In this document: positions 6,470 through 13,672 of the stretch, piece after piece
Layout: every line of letters begins with the position of its first letter
Numbering within the stretch: the stretch's first letter is position 1
DNA from: Acholeplasmataceae bacterium
GTDB lineage: Bacteria > Bacillota_I > Bacilli_A > Izemoplasmatales > Hujiaoplasmataceae
Assembly: GCA_012515085.1 (NCBI GenBank)
Contig: JAAYZB010000158.1
Location: 1-16,460, forward strand
DNA length: 16,460 bases
Direction of reading: 5' to 3'
The notes under the pieces: model-generated
Databases searched by the model: none
Seen by the model: only the letters and a program-made list of their open reading frames with translations
Told to the model about the DNA's origin: nothing
Program-made: the position numbers and the translations under genes

Positions 6470-8653
6470 TTACGCTTCCGGCTCTTCCCAAGTCACTGTT
6501 GCGGTCATATTCGTCACCTTGACATTCGCAATCTTTCCTTTGACCAATACTTTGAATTTGACTTCTTTGATTTTTGAGGATAACTTCGTATCACAAGTCA
6601 ACAGGTGACCAAAATGCTTCAAACCACAAAAACCATAGGCCAAGGTCAAGTAGGTACCGCCACAAGCAGCTAAATGTGTGCCGCCAATATAAATTCCTCC
6701 AGCAAATTGTTTTCCCTCCCCCTTGATATCGATGAACGCGCTGTTCAAGAAATGAGGATAGGCATAATTTGCCCGCCCGATATCACAGGCAAGCAAAGCA
6801 TGCATGGCTTTAGACAAGCTGGATCCATGTTCGGTTTTGGGTTCATAGTAAGCATAATTCGCTTTTTTTTCCACTCGAGTAAACTTGTCCGGAAATAAAG
6901 CCAACAAGCTGACCACATCTGCCTGTTTGATAATCTTGGTCGGTGTCGCCAAACCGTTCTTTCCTCCCAAGTACTCATTTGGATGGGACACTCGGTTTTT
7001 CAGTTCCGATAAGCTGACATCTTCAAGCGAAAAATACCCATTAAATTGCTCGATGATATGATGTTCATCAGTCACAGGTAAATATAGCCGTTCTTTCGCC
7101 CAACGGATTTGGCGAATCACTTCGCTCCATCCTTTTTCTTTGATTAATCCTGACACTTTCCGTGGATGCACCTTGCGGGCTTGATCCAATAAGTAAAACA
7201 CCATATCAAAAACGAATAGCACCATATAGTTGGTATAAGCGTTGTCATCAACCAGCTCGTGATAGTCGTCCGGTCCGATGACTGACAATACATGATATTG
7301 TTTTGTTTCTCTGTCGTAGGTCAGATACGACTGGTAAAATCGAGCGCATTCCATGACCATCTCGAGTCCGCCTGAAAACAAAACGGAATCATCGCCTGTC
7401 CGATCAAGATATTGTTTGAGAGCATAGACGATAGCACCATTGATGTGAATCTTTTTTTCTCGGAAATAGGTACGGATCGGTTCTCCGGTCAAGGCATCTG
7501 TGACATTATAGTCGCTACAAGCATCCAATCCATCTTCCTGGCTTTCCCAAGCATAAAACGCTCCTTGGTAATTGTATTGAACAGCTTTTTTTTGGGCACC
7601 GGATAATCCCAATATCCGGTACATGATGATGTGTCTTGCCGACTCCGGATCCGTATTCAAAAAGAAGGGTAACATAAAGATTTCCGTATCCCAAAATACA
7701 GCACCCTTGTATATTTGGCCCGACAACCCCCGAGCTGGAATCGAGACTTGATCTGAATAAGGCCTTGAACTGATCAACTGATAGAGAGAATAATTTACCG
7801 CTAATTCCACATCTTCTTCTCCAGTGATATCGACATGGGCTAGCGACCATTTTTCTTCCCAATATTCTTGATTTTCTTGTTTTTTACGGAGATACCCTAA
7901 TTTCTGGGCCTTGGTGACCAGCATATCCAAATATTCAAAGCTATCCTCACGCGTGTGCGAAACACCCGTGAATTTCTGCAAGATATATTCTTTGTCAGCC
8001 TCCATATGAATGGAATAGTATCGTAACGCTTTTTGATTTTGAATCAACACTTTTCCTGGTTGTTTAAAGTTTCTTGTAGTGGTTTCTCCGACAATGACTG
8101 GAAGCCCCAGTTCTCTTGTGACGGATTTGACAAAAAAGAAATCAACTTCGTCTAGAACCTCTTTGACGTCCAAATGGTTTCCCGATAAATTATAAACATC
8201 CAAATCGATCCCCGTGTACAAATCAATTTCAAGCGGATGCGTTGCTTTGATGGAATATTGAGAATACATTAACTCCCGATTTTTCTGATCCGCAAACCGT
8301 TCGGATTTGATGGTGACATCTGCCTCTTTCAGCCGGAAAGTCGTTTCTCGGTAGAAAAGTCCCTCTTGAATATCGATTCCCGAAACATGAGATATTGGTT
8401 TGATTCGGTTCGGATTCAGTTCGCCGTCTTTTACCCTGACAAAAGTATAGAGGGGGTTAAAGGCATTGACCGACTCTCGCCATAAATCACCGTATCGATC
8501 ATAGATGCCATTTAAATTCAGGGCGACCATGTCGGCCTTGGTGAACTCGTCCAAAGTACCGCGATAGCCAAAATATCCGTTGCCAATCAAATATCGGGTT
8601 CCCGCCAAGTTCACATCGCTTCGGGAAAAACCTTTTTTCTCGAGTTTTTTCAT
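6470..8653 (-). CDS. Glycoside hydrolase family 65 enzyme (disaccharide phosphorylase-like)
   Basis: The 727-residue protein has the GH65 layout: an N-terminal beta-sandwich beginning GTRYLIGNGYFGYRGTLDEF (18-37), then an (alpha/alpha)6 catalytic barrel. It carries YKGAVFWDTEIFMLPF near 315-330, AFYAWES at 365-371, GPDDYHELVDDNAYTNYM at 460-477, KQADVV at 576-581, HGSSLS at 609-614 and GGIYIGGTHLAACGGTY near 652-668. Known members phosphorolyse alpha-glucosides such as maltose, trehalose, kojibiose or nigerose to beta-glucose 1-phosphate; the substrate cannot be assigned here. The general-acid motif is normally GPxEY, but here it reads GPDDY, with Asp463. No pgmB, transporter or sugar regulator is adjacent. 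GGAGG lies 11 nt before the ATG, a longish spacing, and a good promoter lies upstream. No clear terminator was seen downstream. Confidence 0.88.
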   Translation of the reverse strand: MKKLEKKGFSRSDVNLAGTRYLIGNGYFGYRGTLDEFTKADMVALNLNGIYDRYGDLWRESVNAFNPLYTFVRVKDGELNPNRIKPISHVSGIDIQEGLFYRETTFRLKEADVTIKSERFADQKNRELMYSQYSIKATHPLEIDLYTGIDLDVYNLSGNHLDVKEVLDEVDFFFVKSVTRELGLPVIVGETTTRNFKQPGKVLIQNQKALRYYSIHMEADKEYILQKFTGVSHTREDSFEYLDMLVTKAQKLGYLRKKQENQEYWEEKWSLAHVDITGEEDVELAVNYSLYQLISSRPYSDQVSIPARGLSGQIYKGAVFWDTEIFMLPFFLNTDPESARHIIMYRILGLSGAQKKAVQYNYQGAFYAWESQEDGLDACSDYNVTDALTGEPIRTYFREKKIHINGAIVYALKQYLDRTGDDSVLFSGGLEMVMECARFYQSYLTYDRETKQYHVLSVIGPDDYHELVDDNAYTNYMVLFVFDMVFYLLDQARKVHPRKVSGLIKEKGWSEVIRQIRWAKERLYLPVTDEHHIIEQFNGYFSLEDVSLSELKNRVSHPNEYLGGKNGLATPTKIIKQADVVSLLALFPDKFTRVEKKANYAYYEPKTEHGSSLSKAMHALLACDIGRANYAYPHFLNSAFIDIKGEGKQFAGGIYIGGTHLAACGGTYLTLAYGFCGLKHFGHLLTCDTKLSSKIKEVKFKVLVKGKIANVKVTNMTATVTWEEPEA

Positions 8654-8741
8654 CTATCGTCAAACCTCCAGTGAATCCCTTATCCGATCCCGCGAAATCC
8701 GTATAGGATTCCTCCGGCCTTGTTTTCTGGTCAACATCTAA

Positions 8742-8771
8742 ATTATACTTGTATTCATAGCCTTTTTTCAA
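8742..8771 (-). promoter_or_regulatory. Sigma-A-type promoter for the GH65 gene
   Basis: On the minus strand, TTGAAA (8766-8771) and a perfect TATAAT (8742-8747) are separated by 18 nt. The predicted leader is about 80 nt long. It contains a weak GAATCC/GGATTT hairpin but nothing I recognise as a riboswitch. Confidence 0.65.
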
Positions 8772-8849
8772 GCATTTCTCGGGTTTTACTAATCAAAGTA
8801 TGAATTGTGGGTTGGTTCTGATTACTCGCCAATCATTAGTCGCACCCCA

Positions 8850-8987
8850 GATTATTCCTTTTATTACCATATCCTCTGTCTCACAAGTGGGAAAGCGGAA
8901 GAAAAAAATCATTGAATTATTGAAGGAAAACCACTTCTCCTTCCATCAGAGGTTATCGGATTGACCTTGCGGATGAAAGGAATAATC
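8850..8987. repeat. Nested inverted repeats, possible structured RNA or small element
   Basis: Three pairs of complementary arms are nested concentrically. The outer pair is GATTATTCCTTT (8850-8861) with AAAGGAATAATC (8976-8987), extendable inward with G-T pairs. The middle pair is CCTCTG (8873-8878) with CAGAGG (8947-8952). The inner pair is AAGTGG (8885-8890) with CCACTT (8931-8936). The element sits between two divergent promoters and belongs to neither transcript as I predict them. I found no clear promoter for an independent RNA and no flanking target-site duplication. Confidence 0.4.
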
Positions 8988-9050
8988 AAAAGACGCCAAA
9001 TACCGCTTTCTCCACCGATGCTTCCTTCAAAAAATAATTGAATATCATAG

Positions 9051-9079
9051 TTGCTTTTTTTCGGTGGATTTGATAGAAT
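9051..9079 (+). promoter_or_regulatory. Sigma-A-type promoter for rpsT
   Basis: TTGCTT (9051-9056) and TAGAAT (9074-9079) are separated by 17 nt. The predicted leader is only about 25 nt and contains the ribosome binding site GGGAGGTG. Confidence 0.6.
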
Positions 9080-9109
9080 ATACCCGCTGATGTCGTGGGA
9101 GGTGAAAAA

Positions 9110-9370
9110 ATGGCTAATATCAAACAACAACAAAAACGCAACATCACTAACGAAAAAAGACGGCTGGCTAATACGTCATTCCGGACTTCGGTCAAAACCG
9201 CAATCAAAAATGTTCTTACCGCTGTGGAAAAAAGCGACAAGGATGCCGCTGTCGAAGCGCTTAGTTTCGCATATATGAAACTTGACAAATCGATAACCAA
9301 AGGTGTGCATCACAAGAATTTTGTTGCCAATCAAAAAGCCCGTCTGTCGGCGAAAGTGAATAGCCTTTAA
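9110..9370 (+). CDS. rpsT: 30S ribosomal protein bS20
   Basis: The 86-residue basic protein begins MANIKQQQKRNITNEKRRLA and continues with the helical pattern typical of S20, including a TSFRTSVKTAIKNV segment and a conserved GVHHKNFVANQKARL tail. It binds 16S rRNA and helps assemble the small subunit. A GTG at 9095 is in frame, but it lies within the ribosome binding site. GGGAGGTG correctly spaces the ATG at 9110, and the family always starts MANI, so I placed the start there. It is transcribed opposite to the holA operon and ends at a shared terminator, the same arrangement as in Bacillus. Confidence 0.96.
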   Translation: MANIKQQQKRNITNEKRRLANTSFRTSVKTAIKNVLTAVEKSDKDAAVEALSFAYMKLDKSITKGVHHKNFVANQKARLSAKVNSL

Positions 9371-9371
9371 G

Positions 9372-9395
9372 AAAAAAAGCCGATTGGCTTTTTTT
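9372..9395. terminator. Bidirectional terminator between rpsT and holA
   Basis: A 10-bp stem is formed by AAAAAAAGCC (9372-9381) and GGCTTTTTTT (9386-9395) with a GATT loop. It begins 2 nt after the rpsT stop and 10 nt beyond the end of holA on the opposite strand. Confidence 0.85.
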
Positions 9396-9404
9396 CTTTT
9401 TCAA

Positions 9405-10382
9405 TCAGGCAAACATCTTCATCAAAAATAGTTCTAAGCCTACTTGCTTATCAATGATGCCGGTTTTGATATCGGCATCCAATTTTTCTATCTGTGACAA
9501 AAAATCAAAGAGTTTCTCCTCCGATACCTCGCGAGCGTTTTTTAACAGGTAGTAAAGCCGACCTTTGCTGGCGGAGAAATATCGCATGATCTCTTCTTGC
9601 TTGGCTCCGATTTTCAATAATTCTTTGGTATATAGGATCTCTTGAAACTTAGTGGCGATCACTTTGATTACTAAAATCGGATCCAAAAACGAAGACATCA
9701 AGTCCTGATAGATGGATACCATTGTTTGCCGGTCGCCTTCGATCAACGCATTCACCAACAAAAAGATGTTTTCTTCGGGATTTTTGGTCACAACTTCCCG
9801 AACGATCTCACTTGTGACTTGATCAAGCCCCGATGCGTACGCCATCACTTTATCCAACTCATTCATCAACATCTGCCGGTTTGTGCCCGCTCGGGCTACC
9901 AAAATCTGCAAGGCATTTGGTTCAATGGTCATCTTTTCGTTTTTCAAAACATCTTTGACTGCTTGAAAAACATCGATTTCTTGGCTTGACGAACAATCAC
10001 AGATTTCCGCTTTGGTCTTCAGCAGTTTCAGCACTGGATGATTGCGGTCTAGACGTTCATAGGGGGCTTGGATAATCAAAACGGTCGTGGGATTCGGGTT
10101 GTCAAGATAGGCGATTAAACTATCGATGGACTGTTCAATTTCCTGGTTTCGCGACTCCGAACAAAGAAAGGCCGCATTGGATAGTATGACACCTTTATAA
10201 TCCGTCAAAAAAGGGATTGTCATGGCATGGCTGATCGCCATGTCAAGACGGTATTCTTCCATGTCATAACTTTCTGTATTCATGGTATCCAACTGAAAAG
10301 ACTGAAGGATTTCTTCTGTCTTTTTTTTCATTAAATAGGAATCGGTCCCACTGAGGAAATAAATGCCGTTTGCCAATTGCAT
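9405..10382 (-). CDS. holA: DNA polymerase III delta subunit (clamp loader)
   Basis: The 325-residue protein opens the sliding clamp as part of the clamp-loader complex in the replisome. The N-terminal segment NGIYFLSGTDSYLMKKKTEEIL is the HolA pattern of a strand followed by G-x-D/E-x-(Y/F)-L. A central QILVARAGTNRQMLMNELDKVMAY segment and the LVNALIEGDRQ stretch match the conserved delta core, and the C-terminal collar helices end in KQVGLELFLMKMF. There is no functional Walker A, as expected for delta. The position between comEC and convergent rpsT supports the call. An in-frame GTG directly precedes the ATG. I prefer the ATG, although the AGG nearby is too close to be a normal ribosome binding site. 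Confidence 0.93.
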   Translation of the reverse strand: MQLANGIYFLSGTDSYLMKKKTEEILQSFQLDTMNTESYDMEEYRLDMAISHAMTIPFLTDYKGVILSNAAFLCSESRNQEIEQSIDSLIAYLDNPNPTTVLIIQAPYERLDRNHPVLKLLKTKAEICDCSSSQEIDVFQAVKDVLKNEKMTIEPNALQILVARAGTNRQMLMNELDKVMAYASGLDQVTSEIVREVVTKNPEENIFLLVNALIEGDRQTMVSIYQDLMSSFLDPILVIKVIATKFQEILYTKELLKIGAKQEEIMRYFSASKGRLYYLLKNAREVSEEKLFDFLSQIEKLDADIKTGIIDKQVGLELFLMKMFA

Positions 10383-10392
10383 CACCTATTTT

Positions 10393-10401
10393 ATTGTATC
10401 A
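10393..10401 (-). promoter_or_regulatory. Possible extended -10 promoter for holA
   Basis: On the minus strand, TGATACAAT (10393-10401) fits an extended -10 element (TGn followed by TACAAT) in the short gap between comEC and holA. There is no good -35. Transcription would begin about 7 nt later, practically at the holA start codon. Confidence 0.35.
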
Positions 10402-10408
10402 CATTTTT

Positions 10409-12568
10409 TCAATAATGAGTACCAAGCTCAAACACATCAATAAAATAATCTGTCAATCTTTGAATCCAGTTTTTGGACTTTGTCGTGATCCAAGGGCGAA
10501 AAAAACACCCATAAGTAAACATTATCGCTCCATCCAGATCCGTCTGATAAACCTTGGCTCCTTCTTTCTTCCATTGATTGACTACTTGGCTATTCGGGAA
10601 TCCATAACTGTTTTTTCCCACCGAGATCAGGGCATAGCTGGCCTGAAGCTTTTGTATAAAATCGGGGGTGGAAGACGTGTTACTTCCGTGATGCCCCACT
10701 TTGACCACATCGGCAACTAATCCCTCGTTTTTTAATAACTCCTGTTCCACTTCTTTTTCAGCGTCTCCCAGCAAAAGCCATCGATCCTCATCGATAACAA
10801 AGGAAATAACCAACGAATTGTTATTTTCCTCCGGATCGTTTCGAAAGGCGGACAAAATTTCAAACTCGAGATCACCCCACCATAAAGTATCTCCTGTTCG
10901 GACTATCTTGATAGGATCGATTCCCGCTGGGTTTTCGTTACTTCCAGAAATCACTTCTTTTATCGGGATTTTTAGTGTCAAGTCAGCCAGTTCGCCCATA
11001 TGGTCCTCATGCCAATGAGTGATGATGACCAGATCCAGCGAGCGGATATTCTCCCCTCGCAGATAGTTGAGTACTGTATCATATTCGTCGGAGGAACCTG
11101 TATCGATCAATATCGCTCTTTGACCTTTGGTGATGACCATGGCATCGCCACAGCCAACTGCCAACATCGTGATTTTGGTCGATATCGGCAGACGAAACCA
11201 AGCCATCGACAATAAAAGAATCCAGATTTCGCCAATCACCAGAAGTCTTTTTGGTTGGCGAATCGACCAGCACAAACTACAGGCCAACAGCCAATGTAAA
11301 ACCTTCATCCACATCGCCGGATAATTGAAATCTACCCACAGTTCCATGCTAGTGAAAAACTGGGTTATTTCTAAAAATCCTGTGACAATAAAACGAAACA
11401 CCCAATCCAGAAACGGGAAGAAAAGCGTGAGAAAGGCCCCAGGAAGCAAAATGATCCCGATCAGTTCCATGAACACAATATTCGCAACAATCGTCAATAA
11501 TCCAATTCCCTTATTGGTCTCAAGAATTATTGGCAACGCAAAGAGATTGGCAATGAAAGTCAATTGAATCAGCGAGACAAACTTAGACCCCGCCTTAAGA
11601 TATGGTCGAGCAAGTAATAAACAAAAAGACACTAAGAAACTGAGTTGGAAACCCAGCTGGGTGGACAAGAACGGATTCCAAATCAACAATCCTAAAAAAA
11701 TCAGACTGATGATATCCAACCGGCTAAGCCGGCTTTGATTGTCATTGATAAGAAAGAAAGCAGCTGTTTGCATTGATGCCCGAAAAACCGACACCAAAAA
11801 TCCCGTCATCAAATTATACAGAAGCAAAAATAACCCAATCAATAAATGATGGGTTTTTTTCCGGAAGTAAAGTCGGCTCAGAAATTGATCTAAAAAAAGC
11901 ACAATCAAGCCGATATGCATCCCCGAAATGGCAAATAAGTGGCTGATTCCCAGATGCCGAAACCGCGATATGTCTTCGGGGTCGACTTTTGAATCATCAC
12001 CAAAGACCAAACACAATATCCAGGGCGATGTATCCGGATGAAAATGATCGATGACAACCCTTTTAGCAAGAAACGAAAGGATTCCCAAATGAAAACGAGT
12101 CTTTGTCACCTGACATTCAGTCACCTGAATAAAACCAACGATGCGTTCCGCATTGCAGGTAGATTGAAAATTATAATTGTGAGGGTTCAATTTTATATCT
12201 GGAAAAAAGAGTTGTCCTTTGATTTTTAGAACTGATCCGATTCGCAGTTCAGGGGTGTTGGAAAAGTATAGTCGGTATCGACCTTGTGAATTTTTTCCCA
12301 CACAGTATCGATCCTTGATCTCGACCACGGTTAGGGTCGCATCAAGCTTTTCCGGCAACTGTTTCGGTCGTTTTAAGAATATCAGGCGACCCCCAATCAA
12401 AAGGATTGTGAAACATGCCAGCCAAAAAAGTAATCGCTGACGAAAAAACAGATATCCGAGATCGGCAAGCAAAAAAAGCATAATAAAAGGCGACTCTTGC
12501 GCTAAGAGAAACAGCGTCGCTCCCAGCGCTACATGGATGAATTTACCGGTCGCCGACCGTAATCTCAT
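10409..12568 (-). CDS. comEC: Competence DNA-uptake channel ComEC/Rec2
   Basis: ComEC forms the inner-membrane channel for single-stranded DNA during natural transformation. The roughly 719-residue sequence has the full domain set: N-terminal membrane helices and a soluble DUF4131/OB-like region, the central competence domain with HLFAISGMHIGL near 210-221 and many TM helices, and a C-terminal metallo-beta-lactamase domain. The last carries LIDTGSSDE near 487-495, ITHWHEDHMGEL near 516-527 with intact metal ligands, and KVGHHGSNTSS near 623-633. An upstream in-frame ATG at 12643 would overlap comEA by 101 nt. I prefer the ATG at 12568 (26-nt overlap), because the extra residues are just another frame of the comEA HhH region. 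Neither start has a good ribosome binding site, which suggests translational coupling to comEA. Confidence 0.93.
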   Translation of the reverse strand: MRLRSATGKFIHVALGATLFLLAQESPFIMLFLLADLGYLFFRQRLLFWLACFTILLIGGRLIFLKRPKQLPEKLDATLTVVEIKDRYCVGKNSQGRYRLYFSNTPELRIGSVLKIKGQLFFPDIKLNPHNYNFQSTCNAERIVGFIQVTECQVTKTRFHLGILSFLAKRVVIDHFHPDTSPWILCLVFGDDSKVDPEDISRFRHLGISHLFAISGMHIGLIVLFLDQFLSRLYFRKKTHHLLIGLFLLLYNLMTGFLVSVFRASMQTAAFFLINDNQSRLSRLDIISLIFLGLLIWNPFLSTQLGFQLSFLVSFCLLLARPYLKAGSKFVSLIQLTFIANLFALPIILETNKGIGLLTIVANIVFMELIGIILLPGAFLTLFFPFLDWVFRFIVTGFLEITQFFTSMELWVDFNYPAMWMKVLHWLLACSLCWSIRQPKRLLVIGEIWILLLSMAWFRLPISTKITMLAVGCGDAMVITKGQRAILIDTGSSDEYDTVLNYLRGENIRSLDLVIITHWHEDHMGELADLTLKIPIKEVISGSNENPAGIDPIKIVRTGDTLWWGDLEFEILSAFRNDPEENNNSLVISFVIDEDRWLLLGDAEKEVEQELLKNEGLVADVVKVGHHGSNTSSTPDFIQKLQASYALISVGKNSYGFPNSQVVNQWKKEGAKVYQTDLDGAIMFTYGCFFRPWITTKSKNWIQRLTDYFIDVFELGTHY

Positions 12569-13622
12569 CTTGAATCTTGCTGAAGACGCTCTCTTTAATT
12601 CCCGATACACGCATGATATCTTCAATCGTTTGAAAATCTCCATGCTCTGCTCGATAGTCGATGATTCTCTGTCCGAGAATTATCCCGATTCCACTCAAAG
12701 TCATCAGTTCATCCAATGATGCTGTATTGATATCGATCAAGAGTGGAATCTCTTCGGAAGGTTCCTCTGGAATGGATTCTGGTTCATCGGGTACTCCGCT
12801 TGGCGCGCCCGGTTCCAACCGAGGAATCACCATTTGACAGCCCATCCACAACACCCGGTCAAATGCGAGTCCATCGATTTTGGCATAAGGAGTAAATCCA
12901 CCCGCTTTATTGATCAATTGACGCAACGTGTCGGTTTCATAAAGGAGATACAATCCAGGACGAAGAACTTCTCCTTGAATTTCTACCATTATTTCTCGTG
13001 GCTTTTGCGGTATCAAGACCCTCATTCCGTCGCTGATGAACGCCGCTTGATTCAATCCCGTCAGGTCGGCTCGGATCGTTTGTCCGCCAGCAGAGCGAAT
13101 AACATCGATGATACGGGCTCCTTTGGGTAGCCAATAGACTCCGGGATTGATCACTTCCCCTTGAATGTCGACCAGATATAAATCGTCGTCTTCCGTGATA
13201 GCTTCCGGCGTGCTCGATTCGATTCTTGGTATGAGGATCATTGCTTCATCTGGCAGGACTTCAGCTTGATTGAGATGGGTTACATCGGCCCACTCACTCA
13301 ATCCTCCGGCTGCATTAATGGCATCGATCCCTCTTGCACCTTCCGGTAAGTAGTAGACCCCGGGATTGACAACTTCGCCCTTGACATCCACGACAACAAT
13401 CCGCACAATTGTCGAGATTTGCTTTGTGGTGGAAGCCGTCGTGATGTTGGAGGAGGTCGCTTGTTTCGTTGTGACGACTGTCGTTGTTTGTGCGGTGGTG
13501 TCCGTCGTCACGATTTCAAGACGGTCTTGAGCTTGTGCCTGACTGATATTCAGCCAGCCTAAGCCGAGAACGCCGACCAATAGCAACAAAAAACCGGCGT
13601 ATTTTTTTAAGAATGCGAGCAT
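12543..13622 (-). CDS. comEA: Competence DNA receptor ComEA with three SLBB repeats
   Basis: ComEA binds double-stranded DNA outside the membrane and hands it to ComEC. The 359-residue protein has an N-terminal membrane anchor (residues 8-26), a Thr-rich spacer (about 38-72), and three SLBB domains (about 75-133, 148-206 and 211-268). These share a V-x-G-E-V-x-x-P-G-x-Y start and an A-G-G motif. A Pro/Glu-rich linker (269-293) leads to a C-terminal helix-hairpin-helix DNA-binding domain, starting INTASLDELMTLSGIG and ending near 354. Most ComEA proteins have one SLBB domain and about 200 residues, so this one is enlarged. The start is supported by GAGAGGTG 8 nt upstream. That start region lies in the loop of a predicted hairpin. 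comEB, usually between comEA and comEC, is absent. Confidence 0.93.
   Translation of the reverse strand: MLAFLKKYAGFLLLLVGVLGLGWLNISQAQAQDRLEIVTTDTTAQTTTVVTTKQATSSNITTASTTKQISTIVRIVVVDVKGEVVNPGVYYLPEGARGIDAINAAGGLSEWADVTHLNQAEVLPDEAMILIPRIESSTPEAITEDDDLYLVDIQGEVINPGVYWLPKGARIIDVIRSAGGQTIRADLTGLNQAAFISDGMRVLIPQKPREIMVEIQGEVLRPGLYLLYETDTLRQLINKAGGFTPYAKIDGLAFDRVLWMGCQMVIPRLEPGAPSGVPDEPESIPEEPSEEIPLLIDINTASLDELMTLSGIGIILGQRIIDYRAEHGDFQTIEDIMRVSGIKESVFSKIQDEITVGDR
12819..13400 (-). repeat. Three tandem SLBB-encoding repeats within comEA
   Basis: The repeats are 13224-13400, 13005-13181 and 12819-12992. Repeats 1 and 2 are the most alike. Their shared VNPGVYYLPEGAR- and INPGVYWLPKGAR-like segments remain visibly similar in DNA, which suggests that one arose from the other after the third had diverged. 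Confidence 0.75.
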
Positions 13623-13657
13623 CTGTTATCACCTCTCGCTCTTATCATACGCCGGTT
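13592..13657 (-). promoter_or_regulatory. Hairpin enclosing the comEA ribosome binding site and start codon
   Basis: In the minus-strand transcript, AACCGGCGTAT (13647-13657, untranslated leader) is perfectly complementary to ATACGCCGGTT (13592-13602, within codons 7-11 of comEA). An inner GCGAG/CTCGC stem would leave the 15-nt loop AGGTGATAACAGATG, which holds the ribosome binding site and ATG. This could regulate comEA translation; regulation itself is inference. Confidence 0.45.
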
Positions 13658-13672
13658 GTGTCTGGTTTCTTT

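Larger units (their letters stand above)
8654..9109. other. Gene-free intergenic region between the GH65 gene and rpsT
   Basis: This 456-nt stretch separates two divergent genes. It holds the GH65 promoter and an approximately 80-nt GH65 leader on the left, the rpsT promoter and ribosome binding site on the right, and a set of nested inverted repeats in the middle (8850-8987). The only short ORF within it (8800-8964, plus strand) lacks a ribosome binding site, and I do not accept it as a gene. No tRNA, riboswitch or known small RNA was recognised. Confidence 0.6.

Noticed and set aside
8499..8771. Minus-strand frame that starts upstream of the GH65 gene and overlaps its first part in another frame
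   Set aside because: Its start coincides with the -35 box of the GH65 promoter, it has no ribosome binding site, and the GH65 frame has the conserved N-terminal sequence. There is no sign of a frameshift.
8800..8964. 54-codon plus-strand ORF in the GH65-rpsT intergenic region
   Set aside because: It has no ribosome binding site and no recognisable similarity, and it overlaps the nested inverted repeats. A frame of this length is expected by chance.
8988..9050. Minus-strand GGTGG...GCGGTATTTGG resembling a T-box antiterminator
   Set aside because: It does not match the conserved T-box core, and no specifier structure or tRNA-synthetase gene follows.
9095..9109. GTG start giving a five-codon extension of rpsT
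   Set aside because: The GTG lies in the ribosome binding site and the family starts at MANI.
8909..9300. Two overlapping minus-strand frames opposite rpsT
   Set aside because: They are antisense to a well-supported ribosomal protein gene, with low-complexity translations and no start signals.
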